Origin: CAYWMP01 sp964459445
GTDB lineage: Bacteria; Desulfobacterota; DSM-4660; Desulfatiglandales; HGW-15
Assembly (NCBI GenBank): GCA_964459445.1
Contig: CAYWMP010000187.1
Span: forward strand, 1 to 11,422
Direction: 5' to 3'
DNA: 11,422 bases
Shown: positions 1 to 7,344 of the stretch, in pieces
Position numbering within the stretch: the first letter of the stretch is position 1
Layout of the letters: each line of letters opens with the position of its first letter
Translations under genes and position numbers: made by a program
The notes under the pieces: generated by a model
What the model saw: the letters and a program-made list of their open reading frames with translations, nothing else
Told to the model about the DNA's origin: nothing
The model's database searches: none

Positions 1-98
1 TGCCTGAATCCTTGTTCTTCGAAATGTTCGATCATCCACTGACCATAGAGGCCCTCGCCCAGTTTGATGAATCCTGGAAAAAGGTCATCAAAGAATGA
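1..98 (+). CDS. Transaldolase / fructose-6-phosphate aldolase-like protein, C-terminal fragment
   Basis: The reading frame is open from base 3 and ends at TGA 96-98, giving 31 residues of a gene that begins before the window. The tail contains FDHPLT, then about seven residues on a phenylalanine, then SWKK. This matches the usual end of small transaldolases and fructose-6-phosphate aldolases (TalC/FSA type), which finish with a HPLT...F...W.K pattern. Members of that family cleave or transfer a dihydroxyacetone unit from a ketose phosphate in the cytoplasm through a Schiff-base lysine, which would lie upstream and cannot be seen here. The gene is on the same strand as everything downstream and fits the sugar-catabolic theme. 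The assignment rests on a short tail only. Confidence 0.55.
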   Translation, partial: PESLFFEMFDHPLTIEALAQFDESWKKVIKE

Positions 99-126
99 TG
101 GGTGTCGGTTTGGGATGAGCTAAATC

Positions 127-168
127 AAAATATGAAAATACCTCAGAGTGCCATTTCATATTTTTTTT
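127..168 (+). terminator. AT-rich hairpin with T tract, possible weak terminator or operator
   Basis: Bases 127-137 and 154-164 form a perfect 11-bp inverted repeat around a 16-base loop, and the right arm runs into a tract of eight T residues (161-168). The layout is that of an intrinsic terminator for the preceding aldolase-like gene. However, only one of the 11 pairs is G-C, so the stem would be weak. It could equally be a palindromic operator ahead of the gene at 200. No convincing -35/-10 promoter pair was found between 99 and 199. Confidence 0.4.
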
Positions 169-184
169 AATTTAACAAAGCCAG

Positions 185-195
185 AAAGGAGGAGG
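185..195 (+). promoter_or_regulatory. Strong ribosome binding site for the isomerase gene
   Basis: AAAGGAGGAGG ends four bases before the ATG at 200. The identical 11-mer occurs at 1298-1308 before the binding-protein gene. The two genes with the best ribosome binding sites in the window are therefore the isomerase and the transport binding protein. Confidence 0.8.
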
Positions 196-199
196 AAAA

Positions 200-1231
200 A
201 TGAGACTGAGTCTAGACACCATCGGCTATGGCGGATACTTCACAGCGCCGGGAGAAAGTTTGAGCCTAGAAGAAGGCGTCAAGAGGGCCGCCAAATTCGG
301 GTATGATGCAGCGTGCATATACGCTCACCGTCCATTGGCATTTCCAATGGACCTGGATCAGGACAGAAGGAAAAAACTGAAGGACCTCTATCAGGAACTT
401 GACCTGGAAATGGGTGCCATCGTTTGCTGCACCAACTTCATGGAAAGCAACCATGTGTTGGTGTATTCCCAAGAGAAAGAAATCCTGTATGTGAAAGAGA
501 GCATCAAACTGGCCAAAGATATGGGTTCTGGGATCGTACGCATTCTCGCGGGATTTTTAGGATACTTTCAGAATCTTTACGCGCAGCAGGGATATGGAAT
601 GCCTGCCTTTGAGTCGCGATCCCGGAGAGTATCCCGAGCCGAAGACTGGCTGGAGGCCTGGCATCAGGTAAGAAGGGGCATTAAAGAGGTCGCCCTTTAT
701 GCACAGGATGAGGGCATCACTTTAGCGCTTCAAACGCACCCGGAGATCACGGGAAACAATGCGGAAACCCTCGAATTGATAGAAGAAATCAATGTCCCCA
801 GCCTAAAGGTTGGACTGGACCTTCCCCTGCTGGAATCGCAGGAACCCGATTTCATTAGAGCGACCGTCAAAAGCATGGAGGACTACATGGTCTACTCACA
901 CACGATATCCCTGACCGCCAACCAAACCGTGGGTGGGGCACCCTATGGCTGGGAAGAGGTCGCCCCGGGAAGCCCCAATGATCCAATGGATTGGGAAGTT
1001 TTCCTCGAGGCCTCAAGAGACATCGGTTACGATGGTCTGCTTTCCCATGAGCAGTGTTCTCCGATCGTGATCAAAGGGCATAAGTTAGCGACCATTCAGA
1101 CGATCGATGAAAACTATATCGAAGCAATACTCTATTTAAAAAATCTGCTTTTCAAACTCGACTGTTATACAGGCCACAAGGACATATCCATTACGGAAGC
1201 GGCTGAGAAAGAATTTTCATCTGAGGCGTGA
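200..1231 (+). CDS. Sugar phosphate isomerase/epimerase, xylose-isomerase-like TIM barrel
   Basis: This 343-residue cytoplasmic protein belongs to the AP-endonuclease-2 / xylose-isomerase-like TIM-barrel superfamily, whose members isomerise or epimerise sugars, sugar phosphates or inososes using a divalent metal. Barrel strands are recognisable: a first strand at residues 1-8, GYDAACIYAHRP at about 34-45, and a run of probable metal and acid residues in the expected order, namely Q178-T-H180, D207 in VGLDLPLL, H234 in YSHTIS and E284 in LSHEQ. In the classic family the first ligand is a glutamate; here it is Q178, a variant seen in some epimerase-like members. About 25 residues after the barrel form a charged tail. 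The start is fixed by the strong ribosome binding site at 185-195. The gene precedes the sugar ABC importer by 81 bases, so it probably processes the imported compound. The precise substrate is not readable; an inosose or ketose isomerase is possible. Confidence 0.82.
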   Translation: MRLSLDTIGYGGYFTAPGESLSLEEGVKRAAKFGYDAACIYAHRPLAFPMDLDQDRRKKLKDLYQELDLEMGAIVCCTNFMESNHVLVYSQEKEILYVKESIKLAKDMGSGIVRILAGFLGYFQNLYAQQGYGMPAFESRSRRVSRAEDWLEAWHQVRRGIKEVALYAQDEGITLALQTHPEITGNNAETLELIEEINVPSLKVGLDLPLLESQEPDFIRATVKSMEDYMVYSHTISLTANQTVGGAPYGWEEVAPGSPNDPMDWEVFLEASRDIGYDGLLSHEQCSPIVIKGHKLATIQTIDENYIEAILYLKNLLFKLDCYTGHKDISITEAAEKEFSSEA

Positions 1232-1297
1232 AAAAGGGCTTCTCACAGTGCTAAGTAGACGCTCTTTGGACAAGGGGTAAAGCCAACCTTAAAAATG

Positions 1298-1308
1298 AAA
1301 GGAGGAGG
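1298..1308 (+). promoter_or_regulatory. Ribosome binding site that fixes the start at 1313
   Basis: AAAGGAGGAGG lies inside the longest possible reading frame, just downstream of an ATG at 1295 and four bases upstream of the ATG at 1313. A ribosome using this site must start at 1313, which also gives a normal Tat signal peptide beginning MKKGKK. Confidence 0.85.
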
Positions 1309-1312
1309 CAAA

Positions 1313-2962
1313 ATGAAGAAGGGCAAGAAGGATAACAAAATCACTAGGCGTCAGTTTCTTGACAAATCCGTTAAGGTGGGTGCTGGTCTGGCCGCAACAT
1401 CGGTGGCGAGCAGCTTTATTCCATTTGGGAGCAACAGGTTTTTGGCACTGGCTTCAGAGAAGAAAAAGGGCCTGGCATCTGGCATGATTGGCGGTCCAAC
1501 CGGTTTTGCCGGAGCCGAAAAATACCAGTACGGCCCCAATGATGCCGCCGGCCGGGCAATAACGGGACTAAGGAAACTTAAGGCCGACGGGAAAGCGCCG
1601 AAAAAACTGGTGCTGATGGTGCCGCCTGGGGAAGTAGGCCACTGGGAGAATCCCCATCCCCCAGGTGCAAAACCTTTAAAAGAGATATTTTTCGAGGAGA
1701 CGGGTATACAGATCGAGCTCGTGGATACAATAGATACGGAGATGGGCAAAAAGCTGGTGCAGGATTACCAGACGGGAACAAATGCCTATGACATCTATGG
1801 CACATGGCAGAATGAGTTGGGAGACCTGGCTCGAAGCGGCGCGCTGTTTGCCTATGATGAATTCGTTGATAAATATAAGCCCGATTGGACAGATCCAAAG
1901 ACAGGATATATCGGCGGCGAGGTAACCGTTAATACGATGATGAAATCCAGTGGGCACTATTATGGATTCCACGTGGATGGTGACTATCCCTGTTTTTACT
2001 ATTACCGGAAAGATCTTTGGGAAGATCCGAAAGAAAGGAAGAACTTTAAGTCACGATACGGTTGGGACTTGCAGGTGCCGGATACGTTTGATCAATTGCG
2101 TGACATATCGGAGTTCTTCCACAGGCCGGACAAGGGTCTGCTAGGCTGTGTCGGCCTGAGGAATCAATACTGGGGTTTTGCGTTCTGGTATCCACGTTAC
2201 CTGTCTATGGCTTATCCAAACCAGTACTATTTTGACAGCAATGGCGAACCCCTCATCGATACGGATGCCGGCATCAAGGCAACACAGGAATACATGGATT
2301 CCATGAAATTCATGCACAAGGACGCCATCACATGGGGATGGGCAGAACAGTACCCGGCGATGGCCAAGGGTCAGGCCGCGATGATAGAGACCTTTCAAAA
2401 CTGGAGCAAGTTCATGGACAATCCCGAGAACCCTGCCGCTCACGGGAAAGTCAGAACTTTTGGTTCCCCAGGGAGAATGATTGACGGCAAATTCATAAGA
2501 AGAACCGTGTGGTGGCCTTCCATTGGCAAGGCCATCGCAAGCGGAGGGAAATATCCGGAAGCGGCCTACCTGCTCCTCCAGTGGTTGACCAGTGGTAACC
2601 TCTTCACATTCGTGGTCGCCAATCCAGCAGGATATCTGGATCCCTGTCGTCTTACCGATTTTAGTGACCCGGGAGTCGTAAAGTCATACAAAGAGTATAA
2701 CGTGAAAACCTACATCGATGTGATAGAACACGCGGCACCTCCTATTAATTTACCCGGTGTCCTCGAGTTTCAAAATGCGCTGGATCAAAACCTGATTGAA
2801 GCCGCGGTCGGTAAGAAAACCGCTGCTCAAGCCATGAAGGACGCAGCAAAGCGGTGGAAAAAGACCGTTGACAAGGTGGGCAAGGACAAATTCATTAAAG
2901 CAGTGCAAGCTCAAAATCCCGCCTGGCCGACCAGAGTCGATCAACCCAAAATAAAGGCCTGA
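1313..2962 (+). CDS. ABC transporter extracellular solute-binding protein (CUT1 family), Tat-exported
   Basis: This is the substrate-binding subunit of a carbohydrate ABC importer, 549 residues with the start at 1313. The N-terminus is a twin-arginine signal: TRRQFLDK at residues 11-18, a hydrophobic stretch at about 21-37 and a possible cleavage after A47 (FLALA before SEKK). The protein would therefore be folded before export. The mature part has features of SBP_bac_1 proteins: EIFFEETGIQIELV early, aromatic-rich ligand-cleft segments, and a region around GQAAMIETFQNW followed by VWWPSIGKAIASG. It is longer than the usual 400-450 residues of the family. A large binding protein with two permeases and two ATPases recalls the rhizobial glycerol importer GlpSTPQV. 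The following permease gene starts 185 bases later, past two hairpins, which would allow more binding protein than membrane subunits to be made. Substrate specificity cannot be read; a sugar or polyol is likely. Confidence 0.88.
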   Translation: MKKGKKDNKITRRQFLDKSVKVGAGLAATSVASSFIPFGSNRFLALASEKKKGLASGMIGGPTGFAGAEKYQYGPNDAAGRAITGLRKLKADGKAPKKLVLMVPPGEVGHWENPHPPGAKPLKEIFFEETGIQIELVDTIDTEMGKKLVQDYQTGTNAYDIYGTWQNELGDLARSGALFAYDEFVDKYKPDWTDPKTGYIGGEVTVNTMMKSSGHYYGFHVDGDYPCFYYYRKDLWEDPKERKNFKSRYGWDLQVPDTFDQLRDISEFFHRPDKGLLGCVGLRNQYWGFAFWYPRYLSMAYPNQYYFDSNGEPLIDTDAGIKATQEYMDSMKFMHKDAITWGWAEQYPAMAKGQAAMIETFQNWSKFMDNPENPAAHGKVRTFGSPGRMIDGKFIRRTVWWPSIGKAIASGGKYPEAAYLLLQWLTSGNLFTFVVANPAGYLDPCRLTDFSDPGVVKSYKEYNVKTYIDVIEHAAPPINLPGVLEFQNALDQNLIEAAVGKKTAAQAMKDAAKRWKKTVDKVGKDKFIKAVQAQNPAWPTRVDQPKIKA

Positions 2963-2977
2963 TCCAAAAGGGAGCTG

Positions 2978-3007
2978 GTATGGCTACCTCGAAGGAGATG
3001 GCCATAC
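2978..3007 (+). repeat. RNA hairpin 1 downstream of the binding-protein gene
   Basis: GTATGGC at 2978-2984 pairs with GCCATAC at 3001-3007. Two more pairs inside (one a G-U) give a stem of about nine pairs. There is no T tract after it, so it is probably an mRNA structure and not an intrinsic terminator. Confidence 0.55.
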
Positions 3008-3015
3008 TTGTTCCC

Positions 3016-3069
3016 CAATCGCCCAAAAAGGTGATTTCCCCTCTCACGCATCATCCCTTTGGGCGATTG
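3016..3069 (+). repeat. Perfect 12-bp inverted repeat between binding-protein and permease genes
   Basis: CAATCGCCCAAA at 3016-3027 is exactly complementary to 3058-3069, with a 30-base loop. It follows hairpin 1 by eight bases and lies 15-107 bases after the binding-protein stop. No T run follows, which argues against a full terminator. Stems at this place in import operons (the malE-malF REP element is the classic case) protect the upstream mRNA from 3' decay and raise the amount of binding protein over permease. That role is inferred from position and structure. Confidence 0.65.
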
Positions 3070-3131
3070 TATCTCATTCAAATGAAATAACCGGCATCAG
3101 AGATTGATTGAATGCCTCAATCTAATTCAAT

Positions 3132-3138
3132 AGGGAGG
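3132..3138 (+). promoter_or_regulatory. Ribosome binding site supporting a TTG start at 3148
   Basis: AGGGAGG lies nine bases before TTG 3148, in frame with the permease. The upstream in-frame ATG at 3112 has no purine-rich site before it, so the TTG is the better-supported start. Confidence 0.6.
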
Positions 3139-3147
3139 CCTGCAAAA

Positions 3148-4092
3148 TTGTCTACCAAAAGGGATCAGAAAGACACTGTCGATAAGGGCGCAATTAAAGA
3201 AGGAATCAAGTTCGGTACCTTGATGGTATTGCCTGCGCAGGTCATGTTCTTTACTGTTCTGGCCTTTCCGCTTGTGTGCGGTATCTATATTAGTCTGAGC
3301 GAATGGTCGCCACTAACCAGTGGTGGGCTGAAATGGTATAGTGCTTACAAGTTTTGGGCCGGCTTATCCAATTATTGGAACCTGATAACCGATTCAGAAT
3401 TTTTGATGGCCCTTTTTAGAACGTTCATTATTGTCGCCGCCGTGGTTCCCATCGAGTTTTTTTTAGGCCTATTTATAGCATTCCTGTTCTTGGATAAATT
3501 TCCCCTAAAGAAGGTTTTTCACACCATTCTCATTATGCCAATGATGATCGTTCCGGCCGTTGGGGGTTTTGTATTCTATATGCTTTTCCAGTCATCGGGC
3601 GCCGTCAACGGAATCCTGTCTCTGTTTACCTCGCAACCGGTCGAAATAGTGTGGCTTCAAAACGATGTTTTGGCCATGATAGCAATCATATTTGCCGATG
3701 TTTGGCAATGGACGCCCCTGATGTTCTTGATTCTCCTCTCCGGGTTAATGTCATTGCCGGAAGATCAGTTGAATGCCGCACTAATTTTGGGATTTTCAAA
3801 CTGGCAGCGATTCAGGATGATCGTTTTACCCCTAATGAAACCCGTCTTTGTGATTGCACTGATAATCAGGGGAATCGAGGCGGTGAAGATATTTGATCCA
3901 ATATGGCTCATGACTTCAGGTGGGCCCGGAACCGCAACTGAGACGATTTCTGTTTACCTCTATAGACATGGATTCATCATGTTGGAGTGGTCGTGGATCG
4001 CCGCGGCGGGATACATCGTCTTTATAATTATGAATATCACCGCGGCATTTGCCTTGAAACCCATAAAAGAACAGCAGAGTGAAGCAATATAA
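3148..4092 (+). CDS. Carbohydrate ABC transporter permease (MalF/UgpA-type)
   Basis: This is one of two inner-membrane channel subunits of the importer, 314 residues from the TTG at 3148 or 326 from the ATG at 3112. Six hydrophobic segments can be read. The first includes LPAQVMFFTVLAFPL near the N-terminus, then FRTFIIVAAVVPIEFFLG, TILIMPMMIVPAVGGFVF, a segment around MIAIIFADVWQW, one around PVFVIALIIRG, and a last one at WSWIAAAGYIVFIIM. The cytoplasmic EAA loop that docks on the ATPase is at residues 209-228 (NAALILGFSNW...LP). Its leading E and the usual D-G are replaced, leaving only N-A-A and L-G. This is the more divergent of the two EAA loops. The next permease begins 24 bases downstream. 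The family assignment is firm; the substrate is unknown. Confidence 0.87.
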   Translation: MSTKRDQKDTVDKGAIKEGIKFGTLMVLPAQVMFFTVLAFPLVCGIYISLSEWSPLTSGGLKWYSAYKFWAGLSNYWNLITDSEFLMALFRTFIIVAAVVPIEFFLGLFIAFLFLDKFPLKKVFHTILIMPMMIVPAVGGFVFYMLFQSSGAVNGILSLFTSQPVEIVWLQNDVLAMIAIIFADVWQWTPLMFLILLSGLMSLPEDQLNAALILGFSNWQRFRMIVLPLMKPVFVIALIIRGIEAVKIFDPIWLMTSGGPGTATETISVYLYRHGFIMLEWSWIAAAGYIVFIIMNITAAFALKPIKEQQSEAI

Positions 4093-4116
4093 ACAAAAAA
4101 GGAGCGGGCACGTCAC

Positions 4117-4974
4117 ATGGAACAGAAGTTAATCGCAAAGATAGCAAAGTATATATTGGTGGTCATTGTCGTTTTGGTGTTTTTTTTCCCGATTTACTGG
4201 ACCATAACCATGGCTTTCAAGCCCCATATGGAATGGACCTCAGCGGGAGGAGAAATCTATTGGGTTCCACAGAAACCAACATTAAGCAATTTCAAATCCT
4301 TGTTTCAAAGAAAGGTCTCCGTGGTCAGCCCTCTCGCCTCAACTGCTGTAAGACCTATTATCAACAGTGTTATTGTTTCCGTCCTCAGTACCGCTTTGAC
4401 AATGATCGTTGGGACCTTGGCAGCATACGGCATCTCAAGGTACAAGGTAGCGAAAAATCTGCCTTTTATGCTGCTCGGGTTAAGAATGATACCGATTGCT
4501 GCCATCATCGTGCCGGTCATGGTTCTCTGGGCATATGTTGGATTCGTCGATACTGCCCATGGGCTCATCATTTTGTATGGCCTGGCAACCCTTCCTTTTG
4601 CCGTCCTTCTCATGAAAACCTTTTTTGACGAAATTCCCATTGAACTTGATGAAGCGGCGATCGTGGATGGCTATTCAAACTGGGGTGCTTTTACCAAATT
4701 CATTCTGCCATTGGCCAAAGGCGGCATCTCGAGCACAGCCCTTTTCTGCTTTATTCTCAATTGGAGCGACTTTATTCTGGCCTTGATTCTGACAGATAGA
4801 AAATGGTCCACAATTCCGGTCTATCTCGATAAGCTTCAATCCGGCTATGTGGGGAAACTCTATGGTCCAAAAGCGGCTCTAGCGCTTATTGCCGTCATTC
4901 CTCCCGTCATATTTGGCCTTATGATTCAAAAATATCTGGTTAGGGGATTAACCTTTGGTGCGGTAAAGAAATAG
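4117..4974 (+). CDS. Carbohydrate ABC transporter permease (MalG/UgpE-type)
   Basis: This is the second membrane subunit, 285 residues. It opens with a strong hydrophobic helix (about residues 12-33, ending FFFPIYWTITMAFKP), the usual start of MalG-type proteins. A short extracytoplasmic segment and the MetI-like permease core follow. The EAA loop is near canonical: E179-A-A, D184-G185 and P198 in the segment DEAAIVDGYSNWGAF...LP. Its C-terminus ends with KYLVRGLTFGAVKK, a typical MalG ending (LVrGlt.GavK) that contacts the ATPase dimer. GGAG at 4101-4104 is the ribosome binding site, with a rather long spacing of 12 bases. It pairs with the preceding permease to form the transmembrane channel, and the first ATPase gene begins 12 bases after its stop. 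Confidence 0.9.
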   Translation: MEQKLIAKIAKYILVVIVVLVFFFPIYWTITMAFKPHMEWTSAGGEIYWVPQKPTLSNFKSLFQRKVSVVSPLASTAVRPIINSVIVSVLSTALTMIVGTLAAYGISRYKVAKNLPFMLLGLRMIPIAAIIVPVMVLWAYVGFVDTAHGLIILYGLATLPFAVLLMKTFFDEIPIELDEAAIVDGYSNWGAFTKFILPLAKGGISSTALFCFILNWSDFILALILTDRKWSTIPVYLDKLQSGYVGKLYGPKAALALIAVIPPVIFGLMIQKYLVRGLTFGAVKK

Positions 4975-4986
4975 TGGAGTGTTTTT

Positions 4987-6096
4987 ATGGCAAGCATTAC
5001 GCTGGATAGACTTACGAAAAAATTCGGAAAGCAAACGGCTGTCAAAGATCTCACATTGGAGATTCAAGAAAATGAATTCGTGGCTATATTAGGCCCTTCC
5101 GGCTGCGGTAAGACAACCACCATGAACATGATTTCAGGTCTCTTGAAACCCGATAACGGCAGAGTCTATTTTGATGGCCGGGAAATGAACGACGTACCTG
5201 CGGGAAAAAGGGGTGTTGGTTTTGTCTTCCAGAACTACGCGGTATTTACACATATGACCGTATACAACAACATCGCATGCGGCTTGAAAGTGCGCAAATT
5301 TTCGACATCGGAAATTGATGCGGAGGTGAAGAAGGCCGCAGCATTACTACGAATAGAGAAGGTATTGAACACAGATGCGGGAAGACTCTCGATCAACGAC
5401 ATGCAAAAGGTGGCACTCGCCAGGACATTGGTAACCAAACCTGAGATTCTATTGCTCGATGAGCCGCTTTCCAATCTCGACGCTGCATTACGAAATGTCA
5501 TGAGGGCAGAGTTAAAGCGACTTCACCTAGAACTCGGGCAGACGACCGTCTATGTTACCCATGATCAGGTCGAGGCGATGAGCCTGGCTGATAGAATCGC
5601 TGTGATGAATTTCGCTGTTCTTCAACAATACGATACGCCCCACGAAGTATACTCCCGCCCCAAAAATCTTTTCGTGGCTAATTTTATAGGCAGCCCTACC
5701 ATGAACTTTCTGAAAGGTGTCTACAGGGAAGGGCAAATCCAATTGGCGGATTTTGATCAAGGAATAATCCCGGTAGAAGGCACTTACAGGGCCACACTCG
5801 AAGATGGGCTGAAAAATGCGGAAGTCGTTGTGGGAATCCGACCAGAACATCTTAAACTTGACGATACTAACGGGACTCACAAACAATCCTTCAAAGCACA
5901 GATTGTGAGCCTTGAGCCGCTGGGCTCCGAAACGATCGTTTATCTCAGTCCACAGGGCGGAACTGACAACATCATCAAATCCATGAAGCACGGCGATTAT
6001 CTGGCAAATGTCGACGAGGTAAAGGCCCTGGCTTTTAATGAAGAAGACCTTCACATATTTGATCAAGAATCAGGGGATCTGGTCGTAACGCTCTAA
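4987..6096 (+). CDS. Sugar ABC transporter ATPase with degenerate signature motif
   Basis: This 369-residue cytoplasmic ATP-binding subunit is of the MalK/UgpC type. The visible motifs are Walker A GPSGCGKT at 36-43, Q-loop Q82, Walker B ILLLDE with D158 and E159, D-loop SNLD, and switch histidine H192 in THDQVEAMS. A regulatory TOBE-like C-terminal region includes VGIRPEHLKL at about 282-291. The ABC signature, normally LSGGQ, reads LSIND at 134-138, so both glycines are lost. The catalytic glutamate and histidine are intact. In an ABC heterodimer the signature of one subunit completes the ATP site of the other. This protein would therefore weaken the site formed with the Walker motifs of its partner at 6136, and keep its own site functional. 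The two ATPase genes are separated by 39 bases and probably encode a heterodimer. Confidence 0.9.
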   Translation: MASITLDRLTKKFGKQTAVKDLTLEIQENEFVAILGPSGCGKTTTMNMISGLLKPDNGRVYFDGREMNDVPAGKRGVGFVFQNYAVFTHMTVYNNIACGLKVRKFSTSEIDAEVKKAAALLRIEKVLNTDAGRLSINDMQKVALARTLVTKPEILLLDEPLSNLDAALRNVMRAELKRLHLELGQTTVYVTHDQVEAMSLADRIAVMNFAVLQQYDTPHEVYSRPKNLFVANFIGSPTMNFLKGVYREGQIQLADFDQGIIPVEGTYRATLEDGLKNAEVVVGIRPEHLKLDDTNGTHKQSFKAQIVSLEPLGSETIVYLSPQGGTDNIIKSMKHGDYLANVDEVKALAFNEEDLHIFDQESGDLVVTL

Positions 6097-6135
6097 TTTC
6101 TAAATCGGCTTATTCCGGTTATTTAGGGAGAAATA

Positions 6136-7272
6136 ATGGCTTCGATACGTTTGGAAGATATTACGAAAACGTTCGGGAAAAACGAAGCATTGAAAAATGT
6201 GAGTTTTCACGTCGATGATGGTGAATTTTTTTGCATACTGGGCCCTCCCGGAGCCGGCAAGACAACAACCCTTCGGACCATAATCGGTCTGGAAAAACCT
6301 GATGAAGGGCGGGTATATATTGATAATGAGGTCGTTAACGGTGTTCATCCCAGCCAGCGTGATCTCGCCATGATTTTCCAAAATCTGGCCCTCTATCCCG
6401 ACAAATCCATATTTGACAACATCGCATCTCCCTTAAAGCGATTAAAGCTAGATGAGCAGGAAATCCAGGAGAAGGTGGTCGAGGTCGCGAAACATTTGAA
6501 AATTGATTGGATGTTGAAAAAGAAACCTGCCCAACTTTCCGGAGGAGAGCGGCAGCGGGTGGCCATCGGCCGAGCGATTATCAGACAACCGAGGGCCTAT
6601 CTCATGGATGAACCCTTATCAAACCTGGATGCGCTGTTACGTCTTGAAATGAGATTAACCCTGAAAGAATTGCAAACGAGCCTGAAAGAAACATTCATTT
6701 ATGCCACCCATGATCAGGTCGAAGCCCTTTCCATGGCAGATAGGATTGCGATTTTGGATAAAGGGAAACTACAACAGATAGGGATTCCGGGTGAAATATA
6801 CAGGTACCCCGAAAATTCGCTTGTCGCAACGGTTCTGGGTAATCCAGGGATGAATTTTTTGGCCTGCAAAATCAAAGAAGACAAAGAAGAAATGAGTTTG
6901 GTCCATGAGGCATTTTCAGTCTTCCCTCCAAAGGGAGCCCTTTCAGCGGATGTGCTGGGTTCTTTGAAAGCTGAAGACGACCTGATGCTCGGCGTAAGGC
7001 CAGAAGATGTCACCCTTTCATTTGATAAACCAGCGGGACCTTCCGTGAGAGGAGAGATTTACGTTACAGAACCCCTCGGAAACAAAACGATTGTTGATGT
7101 CAAGTTGGGTGGGGACGTCATCAAAGTGATCGACGAACCATCCTTCCAAGGTAAACCCTCCCAAACAATCTGGCTGACCATGAAAGAAACGAAACTCCAC
7201 CTCTTTGAGAATAAATCAGGGAAATGTGTATACCATGCCTCCGAAGAGTCCCAAATCAGAATTGCCGACTAA
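6136..7272 (+). CDS. Sugar ABC transporter ATPase with canonical motifs
   Basis: This is the second MalK/UgpC-type ATPase, 378 residues, and its motifs fall at the same positions as in its neighbour, suggesting an old gene duplication. It has Walker A GPPGAGKT at 36-43, Q82, signature LSGGERQ at 134-140, Walker B YLMDE with D158/E159, and H192 in THDQVEALSMADR. The C-terminal TOBE-like region includes VRPEDVTLSF. All residues needed for hydrolysis are present. AGGGAG at 6125-6130 is the ribosome binding site; it sits partly in a small imperfect hairpin (6100-6105 with 6121-6126) that could modulate translation. Two unlike ATPases for one permease pair is uncommon among CUT1 sugar importers, where a MalK homodimer is the rule. 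GlpST of the rhizobial glycerol importer is a known precedent. Confidence 0.92.
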   Translation: MASIRLEDITKTFGKNEALKNVSFHVDDGEFFCILGPPGAGKTTTLRTIIGLEKPDEGRVYIDNEVVNGVHPSQRDLAMIFQNLALYPDKSIFDNIASPLKRLKLDEQEIQEKVVEVAKHLKIDWMLKKKPAQLSGGERQRVAIGRAIIRQPRAYLMDEPLSNLDALLRLEMRLTLKELQTSLKETFIYATHDQVEALSMADRIAILDKGKLQQIGIPGEIYRYPENSLVATVLGNPGMNFLACKIKEDKEEMSLVHEAFSVFPPKGALSADVLGSLKAEDDLMLGVRPEDVTLSFDKPAGPSVRGEIYVTEPLGNKTIVDVKLGGDVIKVIDEPSFQGKPSQTIWLTMKETKLHLFENKSGKCVYHASEESQIRIAD

Positions 7273-7344
7273 CGGGGACTGCTGAGGCACGAATTTGAAT
7301 GGGGCTAAAGGGCAATGCTTCTTGATTGTCCAGGGACACATTGA

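Noticed and set aside
5527..6066. Long open frame of 179 codons on the minus strand
   Set aside because: It lies wholly inside the first ATPase gene, whose motifs are unmistakable. The antisense product shows no family features and has no ribosome binding site.
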